Shown here in pieces: positions 1 to 7,497 of a DNA stretch of 10,292 nucleotides. The notes under the pieces are model-generated. The model saw only the letters and a program-made list of their open reading frames with translations. It was not told the origin of the DNA and searched no databases. The stretch covers positions 1-10,292 of the forward strand of contig JACQCN010000470.1 in NCBI GenBank assembly GCA_016201575.1. The letters run 5' to 3'. The translations under genes and the position numbers were made by a program. Source of the DNA: Candidatus Rokuibacteriota bacterium (lineage in GTDB: Bacteria > Methylomirabilota > Methylomirabilia > Rokubacteriales > CSP1-6). Position 1 is the stretch's first letter, and each line of letters starts with the position of its first letter.

Positions 1-14
1 CGTCTCGCCATCTC

Positions 15-836
15 TCAGAAGAGCCGTTGCGGGACAATGATGATGTCGTTGGGCTGCAACGGCATGTCGGGCGCGGACTCCGGGTCGGCCATCATCCCGC
101 TGACGTTGACCCGGATGTTCTCCTTCTTCGTGCCCTGGCCCCGCAACAGCGTGACCCGCTTCGGGGCCGCCAGGGGAGTGAAGCCGCCCGCCTGGGTGAT
201 GGCCTTCACCATCGTCAGGTCCTTGGTGAACTTGATGAAGCTCGGGTTCTTCACCTCTCCCTGGACGTAGACGACGTCGGCCACGGGCACGACGACCGTG
301 TCCCCTGGCTGGAGCTTGACGTTCTGGCTCATGTCGCCCTTCTGGATGAGCTTGACGAAGTCCACCGGGATCACCTTGTCGCCCCGGATGACCGAGGCCG
401 CCTCCATGTCGGCGCCCGTCTGGAGCCCCCCGGCCAGGGAGAGACCCTGAAGCAGGGTCAGGTCCTGGGTGAGCTGCAGCGGCCCGGGCCGGCCGACGCC
501 GCCGACGAAGAAGACCGGGCGGCTCCGGATCTCCCGCACGTCCACGGTGACCTCGACGCCCTTGACGGTCTTCCCGTACATCTCGGCGAGCCGTGCGGCC
601 AGCTCCGCCACCGTGAGGCCCCCCGCCTCGACCTCGCCCAGGAGCGGCAGGGAGATCTTTCCGTCCGGGCGCACGAAGACCACCTGGTCGAGATCCTTGT
701 TGTCCCAGACCGAGATCCCGAGGACGTCGCCGGGGCCGATCCGGTAGCTCTCCTGGGCCGCCTGCCCCGCCGCCGCGAAGGCCAAGAGAAGGCCCAGCGC
801 GATCGACACGGCCAGAGTCTGCCTCGGCTTTACCAT
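15..836 (-). CDS. Polysaccharide export protein (Wza/EpsE type, Poly_export + SLBB domains)
   Basis: This 273-residue protein is a periplasmic or outer-membrane component of capsule or exopolysaccharide export. A hydrophobic signal peptide spans about residues 8-27 with an AXA-like end (GQAAQ) and no lipobox Cys, so it looks like a type I secreted protein and not a classical Wza lipoprotein. Residues 31-100 are the Poly_export domain (YRIGPGDVL at 31-39, PDGKISLPLLGEV at 57-69). Two SLBB-like segments follow at about 107-185 and 187-270, each closing with an LQPGD/LQPND-(T/I)-VVVP or IIIVP motif. The ATG at 836 is preceded by GAGGA about 10 bases upstream; the frame stays open to 1046 but lies inside the neighbouring gene. 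It begins 13 bases after the upstream regulator ends, so it is very likely co-transcribed with it. Chain-length and glycosyltransferase genes would be expected past the left edge (inference). The length resembles XrtA/EpsE-type exporters more than the longer Wza. Confidence 0.9.
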   Translation of the reverse strand: MVKPRQTLAVSIALGLLLAFAAAGQAAQESYRIGPGDVLGISVWDNKDLDQVVFVRPDGKISLPLLGEVEAGGLTVAELAARLAEMYGKTVKGVEVTVDVREIRSRPVFFVGGVGRPGPLQLTQDLTLLQGLSLAGGLQTGADMEAASVIRGDKVIPVDFVKLIQKGDMSQNVKLQPGDTVVVPVADVVYVQGEVKNPSFIKFTKDLTMVKAITQAGGFTPLAAPKRVTLLRGQGTKKENIRVNVSGMMADPESAPDMPLQPNDIIIVPQRLF

Positions 837-849
837 GGTCAGATTTTCC

Positions 850-2259
850 TCACGGCAGGGTTGATCTCCTCGCGGAGCCGTCCTCGGGTTCGCCCGGGGG
901 GGTCTCCGGAGCAGCCGCCTGAGAGTAACTCTTGAACTTATATTGCAGGCAACGGAGGCTGATGCCAAGAATTTTCGCCGCCTGAGTCCGGTTGCCCCGG
1001 ACCTTCTGGAGCGTGTGGAGAATGTAGCGTCGCTCCACCTCCCCAAGGGGCAGCCCCGGCTCGAGCTGCAAGGCCGGCGCCGGGCTCGCCCCGGGGAGGG
1101 GGTACTCGGCGTCCGGCAGGTCCCGCTCGGTGAGGCTCTCGCCGTCGGCCAGGACGACGGCCTGCTCCAGGAAGTTCTCGAGCTGGCGGACGTTCCCGGG
1201 CCAGGGGAGCGCCACCAGGCGGTCCATCACGGACGGGGCCACGCGCCGGATCGGCTTCTGATAGACCTGGGAGAACTTCCGGAGGAAGTGCTCCACGAGC
1301 AACGGGATATCCTCCTTCCGGTCGCGGAGCGGGGGCACCTTGATCATGACCACCGCCACCCGGTAGTAGAGGTCCTCCCGGAAGGTGCCGCTGTCCACGG
1401 CCTTCTTGGGGTCCTTGTTGGTGGCCATGATGAGACGCACGTTGGTGCGGATGGGCTTGGTCCCGCCGACCTTCAGGAACTCGCGGCTCTGGATGACTCG
1501 GAGGAGCTTGGCCTGGAGCGGCAGGCTCAGCTCGCAGAGCTCGTCCATGAACAGGCTTCCCGTGTGGGCCAGGGAGAAGATTCCCTCGCGGTGGTCGATG
1601 GCGCCGGTGAAGGCCCCCTTGACGTGCCCGAACAGGTGGCTCTCCATCAGTCCCTCGGGGACGGCCGCGCAGTCCAGCGTGATGAGCGGCCGGTCCCGGC
1701 GGGGACTGCTGTAGTGGATGGAGCGCGCGATCAGCTCCTTGCCCGTCCCGCTCTCGCCGTAGATGCAGACGTTGGCGCCCCCCGTCGCCACCTTCTCGAT
1801 GAGCGCGAAGATCTCCTGTGTGGTCTTCGACCGGCCGACCATGCCGTGGAAGGTCGGGATCGGGGAGGCCGCCTCGCGGGCCCCCGCGCCGTCCTGGGGC
1901 GCCGTCGCGGCCACCACTTTCCGCAAGAGCTCGTCCAGGGCGTCGAGCGACCGCGGGCGGAGGACGCACTCGGCCCGCGCGAGCTGCGTCAGGTAGGCGG
2001 CCCCGGGCGCGACCAGATCGTCCACGAAGGCCAGCGTCCGGCCCTCGAAGCGGACGCGGCGGAGTTCCTCGGCGATCTCCCAGCTGGTGAGGTCCCCTTT
2101 CAGGTTCACGATGAGCAGGTCGGCGGGCCGCCCCGCCGCGAAGGCCAGGGCCAACTCCTGGCGGGAACCCACGAAGGTCATCTGCACCCCCAGCGGGGGC
2201 AGCACCTTCTGGGCCCCGTGGCTCAGATCCAACGTCTCGTCAAGGATGATAGCGTGCAC
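850..2259 (-). CDS. Sigma-54 enhancer-binding regulator with a degenerate receiver domain
   Basis: This 469-residue transcriptional activator has receiver, AAA+ and Fis-type HTH domains. Residues 1-115 have a receiver-like fold pattern, and the acidic pair D7/E8 is kept. The phospho-acceptor Asp is replaced by Asn52 (LLIVNLKGD), the switch Thr by Asp80, and the conserved Lys by Arg101, so phosphorylation is unlikely. The AAA+ domain is complete: Walker A GESGTGKE at 168-175, GAFTGA at 215-220 (the sigma-54 contact loop), and Walker B LFMDE at 236-240. A Fis-like HTH sits at about 423-444 (NRTQAAKILGIS). The start is GTG at 2259, with an AAGGA-like site upstream. It lies 38 bases after the GGDEF-like gene and 13 before the export gene. 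The architecture recalls FleQ, which also lacks the acceptor Asp, but the position matching the c-di-GMP-binding Arg of FleQ appears to be His138 here. PrsR-type regulators of PEP-CTERM/exopolysaccharide loci are another possible relative. Confidence 0.92.
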   Translation of the reverse strand: MHAIILDETLDLSHGAQKVLPPLGVQMTFVGSRQELALAFAAGRPADLLIVNLKGDLTSWEIAEELRRVRFEGRTLAFVDDLVAPGAAYLTQLARAECVLRPRSLDALDELLRKVVAATAPQDGAGAREAASPIPTFHGMVGRSKTTQEIFALIEKVATGGANVCIYGESGTGKELIARSIHYSSPRRDRPLITLDCAAVPEGLMESHLFGHVKGAFTGAIDHREGIFSLAHTGSLFMDELCELSLPLQAKLLRVIQSREFLKVGGTKPIRTNVRLIMATNKDPKKAVDSGTFREDLYYRVAVVMIKVPPLRDRKEDIPLLVEHFLRKFSQVYQKPIRRVAPSVMDRLVALPWPGNVRQLENFLEQAVVLADGESLTERDLPDAEYPLPGASPAPALQLEPGLPLGEVERRYILHTLQKVRGNRTQAAKILGISLRCLQYKFKSYSQAAAPETPPGEPEDGSARRSTLP

Positions 2260-2297
2260 GGTCCTGGGTTCCTTGGGGGGTCCGGGTGGGAGGCGCT

Positions 2298-2831
2298 CTA
2301 GGGCGCGGTCGGGTCGTAGACGACCCGATCGCCGCCGCGCCGCCGCGCGACATCGAGGGACCGCGAGGCGTGGGTGAGAAGGGCAGCCTCGGTCTGCCCG
2401 TCGCGGGGGAAGCAGGCCCCGCCCACGCTGATGGTGATGTGCTCGGTCGCCGCCGTGAAGCCCGTGGGGATCGCCACGTGGCGCACGTGAGCGCGCAGCC
2501 GCTCCGCGATCCCCAGCGCGAACTGGTCGGCTACGTGCAGGAGCAGGATGCCGACGCCTTCGGGTGACAAGCCGACCGGGTCCGTGTCTCTGATCTGCTG
2601 CCTGAGCACCTGACAGACCGTCCGCACGAACTCGTGACTTCGACCGGCAAGGCCGCCGACTCCGGAGTCAACCTCCACAAAACAGATGGAGAAAAAATTC
2701 CGGTAACGGATGGCCCGCGAGGCCTCCTGGGAGACCAGAAAGCGAAACACATCGCCTCTGAGGACACCTCCGCTCGGGTCCACCAGTTGGTCCGTCGACC
2801 CCCGGTCTCTAGCCACGAAACGCTCCGACAC
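2298..2831 (-). CDS. Degenerate GGDEF-domain protein (probably catalytically inactive)
   Basis: This 177-residue protein is little more than one GGDEF-like domain. The N-terminal helix pattern (FRFLVSQEASRAIRYRNFFSICFVEVD, residues 29-55) and the C-terminal block (ITISVGGACFPRDG at 132-145, then ASRSLDVARRRGGDRV at 155-170) follow the diguanylate cyclase family closely. The signature itself is lost: where GGDEF should be, residues 90-94 read PEGVG. The first metal-binding Asp is Glu53. An RxxD motif (R81-D84) is kept exactly five residues before the lost signature, which is the place of the inhibitory c-di-GMP site. A receptor or protein-interaction role is therefore more likely than synthesis. 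No membrane segment or second domain is visible. The GTG start at 2831 has AGGTG nine bases upstream; a nearer ATG at 2835 is out of frame and stops quickly. It is the first gene after the sigma-54 promoter. Confidence 0.78.
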   Translation of the reverse strand: MSERFVARDRGSTDQLVDPSGGVLRGDVFRFLVSQEASRAIRYRNFFSICFVEVDSGVGGLAGRSHEFVRTVCQVLRQQIRDTDPVGLSPEGVGILLLHVADQFALGIAERLRAHVRHVAIPTGFTAATEHITISVGGACFPRDGQTEAALLTHASRSLDVARRRGGDRVVYDPTAP

Positions 2832-2868
2832 GCATTTTTTTCACCTGCGCGAGCCATTTTACACGGTG

Positions 2869-2883
2869 GCAAGCCGGATGCCA
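2869..2883 (-). promoter_or_regulatory. Sigma-54 (-24/-12) promoter
   Basis: Read on the minus strand the sequence is TGGCATCCGGCTTGC, which matches the sigma-54 consensus TGGCACG-N4-TTGC at every position except two, with exact GG-to-GC spacing. Transcription would begin near 2857, leaving a leader of about 27 bases that contains the AGGTG ribosome-binding site of the GGDEF-like gene. A sigma-54 activator is encoded on either side of it, which supports the call. Confidence 0.75.
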
Positions 2884-2903
2884 GCCGGCAGCTGTAAATG
2901 AAT

Positions 2904-2948
2904 CTGGACAGTTAGACGCACCAGGTCCGCAAAATTTGACTTGTCCAG
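2904..2948. promoter_or_regulatory. Inverted repeat, candidate upstream activator site
   Basis: CTGGACA (2904-2910) is repeated in inverted form as TGTCCAG (2942-2948), with 31 bases between. The extended arms (TCTGGACAGT and ACTGGACAAG) still agree at 7-8 positions. Relative to the predicted sigma-54 start near 2857 the arms lie at about -47 to -91, inside the usual range for enhancer-binding protein sites. Which of the two nearby activators would bind is unknown. Confidence 0.4.
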
Positions 2949-2999
2949 TGGAGCCAACTGCCCGAAGAGGGTAGGCCGTTGCTCATTGTGGGAAGCCGG

Positions 3000-4454
<1,455 letters not shown>

Positions 4455-4478
4455 TCGACTTAACCCCAGATTTTCGAT

Positions 4479-4506
4479 TTGAACGGTGAACGTACCGGGG
4501 TATAAT
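4479..4506 (+). promoter_or_regulatory. Sigma-70 promoter of the IS1380-like remnant
   Basis: TTGAAC (4479-4484), a 16-base spacer and a perfect TATAAT (4501-4506) form a strong vegetative promoter on the plus strand. It sits 65 bases before the transposase start and points into the fragment, away from the regulator on the minus strand. Confidence 0.6.
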
Positions 4507-4570
4507 TCCTCAATTTCCGCAAGACATGCGGGTCTTGGGGCTCTTCGGCTCGTACGGAGGGTATCACCCA

Positions 4571-4744
4571 ATGGGTGACGCGAAATCTGGCCCGGTTCGC
4601 CTCTCGTTCAATCCCCAACTCCGCGTCGAATTCCGGGGGGCAACGGTGACCTCCAATGCCGGGCTCCTGCTCCTGCGCGAGTTGGGCGAACACCTTGGCC
4701 TGAGCGCCCTGATCGAACGACGCCTCACCGATCCCCGTTATTGA
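4571..4744 (+). pseudogene. IS1380-family transposase, 5' fragment
   Basis: The first 57 residues of an IS1380-type transposase are left. The stretch FNPQLRVEFRGATVTSNAGL followed by LLLRELGEHLGLSALIERRLTDPRY is the characteristic N-terminus of that family, whose full proteins are usually above 400 residues. The catalytic DDE core is absent. A GGAGG at 4556-4560 lies ten bases before the ATG, and a good promoter stands upstream, so the truncated frame could still be expressed. Homology ends at the TGA at 4742-4744, exactly where the opposing IS630-like fragment begins. The left end of the element is probably near 4461-4466, a few bases from the regulator start, but no second end remains to prove a terminal inverted repeat. 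The family call rests on recalled similarity. Confidence 0.7.
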
Positions 4745-4945
4745 TATGGGTGGGCGACTGGGCATCGGCCGAGCGCGCAACCCGTTCCGGCTGTCGCGCC
4801 GACGGGCCTGCTTCCATCGCACGACGGAACTCAAGGATGCCCCGACCGCGCGTGCGACGTCCCGATAAGACGTGCCCGCGCGCAGGAGCGCGATCGCCTG
4901 ACGTCGGCGGTTCTCCAGTTCTCGGGCATTGCCAGAAGGTCTCAT
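4745..4945 (-). pseudogene. IS630-family transposase, N-terminal HTH fragment
   Basis: About 67 codons remain of an IS630-type transposase N-terminus: MRPSGNARELENRRRQAIALL, an HTH (SYRDVARAVGASLSSVVRWKQ) and the basic linker ending in RPMPSRPP. Only the DNA-binding part is present; the DDE catalytic domain is missing. The open frame runs on to 4460, but beyond about 4744 it is only the antisense of the IS1380-like piece and has no family resemblance. The start may be the ATG at 4945 or 4957 (MLGG lead); neither has a strong ribosome-binding site. The fragment faces the IS1380-like piece head-on, so the two transcripts would converge at the junction. Confidence 0.65.
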
Positions 4946-4973
4946 GCCGCCGAGCATCGTGAAGCATAGGCTA

Positions 4974-5002
4974 GATATATGCATTCTTTAGCAAAAGGTC
5001 AA
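4974..5002 (-). promoter_or_regulatory. Candidate sigma-70 promoter of the IS630-like remnant
   Basis: On the minus strand TTGACC (5002-4997), a 17-base spacer and TATATC (4979-4974) fit a vegetative promoter aimed at the transposase fragment. The spacing is right and the -35 box is good, while the -10 box is only a fair match. Confidence 0.4.
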
Positions 5003-5044
5003 TAACACCAGCCAACTCCAATAATCATCGCAGGGAGCAAGGCG

Positions 5045-5401
5045 GTGCGTATCCTCGTGATCGACGATGAGCTGGCCGTGGCGGCCGTGCTGGCGGACGC
5101 CCTCGAGCACGAGGGCAACCAAGTCACCGTCGCCTCCAGCGGGCCCGAGGGGCTCCGGGTCCTGGAGGAAAGCCGGCCCGACGCGCTCTTCCTGGACCTC
5201 GTCATGCCTGGAATGGACGGCACAGAGGTGCTGCGGCGGATCCGGGCCAAGGACGCCACGCTGCCGGTCATCATCGTGTCGGGCTGGGCGACGGTGCAGC
5301 AGATCGAGGCCGCCAAGCGACTGGGCGTCAGCGACGTCGTGCAGAAGCCCGTGGCGCTGAAGCACCTCGCCGCAGCCCTCTCGCGGCTCCGCAAGACCTG
5401 A
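5045..5401 (+). CDS. Single-domain response regulator (CheY-like receiver)
   Basis: This 118-residue protein is a lone receiver domain. All key positions are present: acidic residues D7/D8, phospho-acceptor Asp51 in LFLDLVMPGMDG, Ser79 as the switch residue and Lys101-Pro102. There is no output domain, so it would act by protein contact or in a phosphorelay, as CheY or Spo0F do. The GTG start has a purine-rich lead (GGGAG and AAGG) within 16 bases. No histidine kinase lies beside it. It is divergent from the NtrC-family regulator, and the space between holds two truncated transposases, so its native promoter may have been displaced. Stand-alone receivers of this sort are common and a specific pathway cannot be named. 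Confidence 0.88.
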   Translation: MRILVIDDELAVAAVLADALEHEGNQVTVASSGPEGLRVLEESRPDALFLDLVMPGMDGTEVLRRIRAKDATLPVIIVSGWATVQQIEAAKRLGVSDVVQKPVALKHLAAALSRLRKT

Positions 5402-5659
5402 CCTCCCTCCGCAGCTTCCGTCTCATGGGCCCCACCCGGGCCTTAAAGAATCACCGTTTTGGTCTAGCCTGTCAAGAACGGAGACACCCCGGGGGATTAT
5501 CGGCGCACCATCCGTGCCAGCCATCGACCTCATCGACGAATCCCTCTCCCCTCTTGGGCGGGAGGCGCCATCGGGCACGATAAACTGGCACGCGACCGAA
5601 CTGGCGCACACCGGAGAGCGCGGCTAGCTATAGCGAGTTTCTGTCGCGAAACTCCTGAA
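5402..5659. other. Intergenic stretch without a recognisable gene
   Basis: These 258 bases carry no convincing coding frame. A short GC hairpin (GGCCC 5428-5432, CACCC loop, GGGCC 5438-5442) follows the response regulator stop, but it has only a 5-bp stem and no T-tract, so it is at best a weak terminator. The frame upstream of the next gene is open back to a TAG at 5465, but it has no ATG, GTG or TTG before 5660. Confidence 0.4.
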
Positions 5660-5926
5660 ATGCAACGGTCGCAACGACAAGCGGGACGTTCTCGGCGTCT
5701 GGAGCGAGGATCGGTCGGGGCTTCGGCCGCCGAGGTCCGGTCCGCGGTTCCGCTCCCGGTCTTCGGTGACGCGCAGGTGTCGTTCGCGTGGGAGGACGGC
5801 ACGGCCGCTGCGCTCGCCGGGAAGGTGATGGGCGCCTCCGGGCCGGGAGGCGTCATGGTGCGGTTCGGGGGACTCGACTGGGCCACGCGCGCGCGACTCC
5901 TGGCCCTGGCTGGATCGCGAGCGTGA
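5660..5926 (+). CDS. Small hypothetical protein resembling the C-terminal half of a PilZ domain
   Basis: This 88-residue protein has no firm family. From about residue 29 the pattern LPVFGDAQVSFAWEDG, then ALAGKVMGASGPGGVMVRFGGLDWATRARLLALA, looks like the last strands and closing helix of PilZ domains, where a G-x-V strand is followed by G-V-x-F and L-x-x-x-x-x-x-L. The N-terminal c-di-GMP-binding signature (RxxxR, then D/NxSxxG) is not convincingly present: an arginine-rich stretch (GRSRRLER, 9-16) is there but no DxSxxG follows. It may be a truncated or ligand-independent PilZ, or unrelated. The ATG has no visible Shine-Dalgarno, and the frame upstream offers no better start. Its stop is 53 bases before the pentapeptide gene, whose frame also has an ATG overlapping this stop, so co-transcription is plausible. 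Confidence 0.45.
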   Translation: MQRSQRQAGRSRRLERGSVGASAAEVRSAVPLPVFGDAQVSFAWEDGTAAALAGKVMGASGPGGVMVRFGGLDWATRARLLALAGSRA

Positions 5927-5979
5927 TGCCCGCGGTCACTCGTGCCTCTCACGTGGTTCACACAACGGAGCGGATCGGT

Positions 5980-7242
5980 ATGAGGGATTCCTGCGCGCGG
6001 CTGGCACTGGTGGCGCTGGTCCTGACCGGTGGCCTCGGCCGACCGGCGGGCGCCGGCGACACGAAGGTGACCGTCGAGCAGGTCCGTGCGGTCATGAACA
6101 CGACGCGGGACCTGAGCGGCCGCGACCTGCGCGGGATGAACCTGACCGGGCTCGACCTGAGCCAGGTCGACCTGCGGGGTGCGGACCTGGGCGAGGCGGA
6201 GCTCCGGAAGGCCCGCCTCGTTGACGCCGATCTCCGCGGCGTGAAGGCGGTGGAGGCCGACCTGCTCGCCGCCAATCTCGACGAGGCCAACCTGGCCGAC
6301 GCCGACCTGAGCAGCGCCGATCTCCGCGGGGCCAAGCTCATGGACGCCGACCTGCGACGCGCGCGTCTGCGCGGCGCCAACCTGATCGGCGCCTATCTCC
6401 GGGGCGCGAACCTCGTGGGCGCCGACCTGAGCCGGACGCGCCTGAGCGAGGCCAACCTGAGCGGCGCCGTGCTCGAGGGCGTGACCCTCGCCGGGCTGCG
6501 GCTGGTGGACAGCGACTTCAGCCGCGCGAACCTGCGCGGGGCCGACCTGCGCGGGGCCGATCTGCGCGGCGCGGACCTGAGCGGCGCCGACCTGCGCGAG
6601 GCGAATCTGGCCGAGGCGGACCTGCGCGGGGCCGATCTGCGGACCGCGCGCCTCGCCGGCGCCGTGCTCACCGGCGCCCAGCTCCGCGGGGCGCGGCTGA
6701 TGGACGCCGATCTGCGCGCCGCCCGCCTGTCGGACGCGAGCCTGGTGGGCGCGGACCTGCGGGGCGCCGACCTCCGGGAGGCGGACCTGCGCGGCGCGCG
6801 CGTGCGCGGCGCCGACCTGCGCGGCGCGCGGCTCGCGCGGGTGGACGTGCGCGGGGCGAACCTGAACCAGGCGGACCTGCGCGGCGACGATCTCACGGAG
6901 GCGGACCTGCACGGGACCGACCTGCACGAGACCGTGCTCCGCGACGTGGACCTCACGGGCGCCGACCTCCGGGACGCGAAGCTGATGGCCGCCGACATGC
7001 GCTCCGTGGTCCTCCGGCGCGCGAACCTCGCCGGCGCCGACCTGCGCGGGGCGCGGCTGATGGGCGCCGACCTGACCGGCGCCAGCCTCGCCCGCGCGGA
7101 CCTGCGCGGCACCGCGCTGCGGGGTGCCGTCCTGGCCGACGCCGACCTCGACGGGGCCGACTTCACGGGCGCCGACGCCAGGGAGGCCCGGGACCTCCGG
7201 GGCGCCCATCACCGCGAGCGGGCGAGAGGACTCGACTTCTGA
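5980..7242 (+). CDS. Exported pentapeptide-repeat protein (about 71 tandem repeats)
   Basis: This 420-residue protein has an N-terminal signal peptide (hydrophobic core LALVALVLTGG, cleavage likely after the AGAG near residue 26), a short lead helix (TKVTVEQVRAVMNTT), and then repeats of A(D/N)LxG. Every fifth residue from 45 to 395 is Leu, with rare Phe, Val, Met or Ala, giving about 71 pentapeptides in one unbroken register. By the known fold this makes a right-handed four-sided beta-helix of nearly 18 coils. The C-terminal 20 residues are charged and not repetitive. The chosen ATG has CGGAG nine bases upstream and gives a clean signal peptide; an in-frame ATG at 5926 would add 18 polar residues. 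The family includes DNA-mimic gyrase protectors (Qnr, MfpA), but export would rule out that role. The function is not known. Long antisense frames here are an artefact of the repeats. Confidence 0.92.
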   Translation: MRDSCARLALVALVLTGGLGRPAGAGDTKVTVEQVRAVMNTTRDLSGRDLRGMNLTGLDLSQVDLRGADLGEAELRKARLVDADLRGVKAVEADLLAANLDEANLADADLSSADLRGAKLMDADLRRARLRGANLIGAYLRGANLVGADLSRTRLSEANLSGAVLEGVTLAGLRLVDSDFSRANLRGADLRGADLRGADLSGADLREANLAEADLRGADLRTARLAGAVLTGAQLRGARLMDADLRAARLSDASLVGADLRGADLREADLRGARVRGADLRGARLARVDVRGANLNQADLRGDDLTEADLHGTDLHETVLRDVDLTGADLRDAKLMAADMRSVVLRRANLAGADLRGARLMGADLTGASLARADLRGTALRGAVLADADLDGADFTGADAREARDLRGAHHRERARGLDF

Positions 7243-7258
7243 CGGGGGCTCCGGCTTC

Positions 7259-7287
7259 TTGCGCCGGTAGGACGGCTTCGGTATGCT
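7259..7287 (+). promoter_or_regulatory. Sigma-70 promoter of tRNA-Leu
   Basis: TTGCGC (7259-7264) and TATGCT (7282-7287) are separated by 17 bases. Transcription would begin near 7294, about 30 bases before the mature tRNA. The hexamers start 17 bases after the pentapeptide gene ends. Confidence 0.55.
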
Positions 7288-7323
7288 CAGGCGGGGTCTT
7301 TGAAGGAACTCTTCAAGGGCGAC

Positions 7324-7411
7324 GCGAGAGTGGCGAAACTGGCAGACGCGCTGGACTTAGGATCCAGTGGGCCCAAAGCCCTTGGGGGTTCAACTCCCCC
7401 CTCTCGCACCA
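7324..7411 (+). tRNA. tRNA-Leu(UAG)
   Basis: An 88-base class II tRNA with encoded CCA. The acceptor arms GCGAGAG (7324-7330) and CTCTCGC (7401-7407) pair fully. The anticodon stem CTGGA/TCCAG encloses the loop CTTAGGA, with anticodon TAG at 7358-7360. A long variable arm (GGGC...GCCC, 7369-7381) is typical of Leu, and the T-arm GGGGG-TTCAACT-CCCCC is intact. It reads CUA and probably other CUN codons. A tRNA-Leu directly ahead of tig is a common arrangement in bacteria. Confidence 0.95.
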
Positions 7412-7497
7412 GCTGAGCGATCCCTCAGCCCGCATCACCAACCGCCGCGCGCCGGGTCAGCCGCGGCGCATCGACACCGACGACCGACGGAGCGGGA

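Noticed and set aside
943..2301. 452-codon plus-strand frame opposite the activator, and similar frames at 27-935 and 2979-3947
   Set aside because: They are GC-rich shadow frames antisense to well-supported genes, with His/Leu/Arg-rich low-complexity products.
4455..4571. N-terminal extension of the NtrC-family regulator by 39 residues
   Set aside because: It begins at a TTG and runs antisense through the IS1380-like promoter and start. A normal receiver N-terminus begins at the ATG at 4454.
4460..4744. C-terminal part of a 174-codon minus-strand frame fused to the IS630-like HTH
   Set aside because: Beyond the junction at about 4744 it is only the reverse of the IS1380-like fragment, with no similarity to a transposase catalytic domain.
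5428..5442. Rho-independent terminator after the response regulator
   Set aside because: The stem is only 5 bp and no T-tract follows on the plus strand; it is kept only as a remark on the intergenic stretch.
5586..5600. Second sigma-54 promoter on the plus strand starting TGGCACG
   Set aside because: The -24 half is perfect, but the -12 position reads CGAA in place of TTGC, so the essential GC is missing.
5530..7212. 560-codon minus-strand open frame over the pentapeptide gene, with other long antisense frames in the same place
   Set aside because: It is rich in AQVGA-type repeats that are the antisense reading of the 15-base pentapeptide units. It has no family resemblance, and the plus-strand frame is clearly coding.
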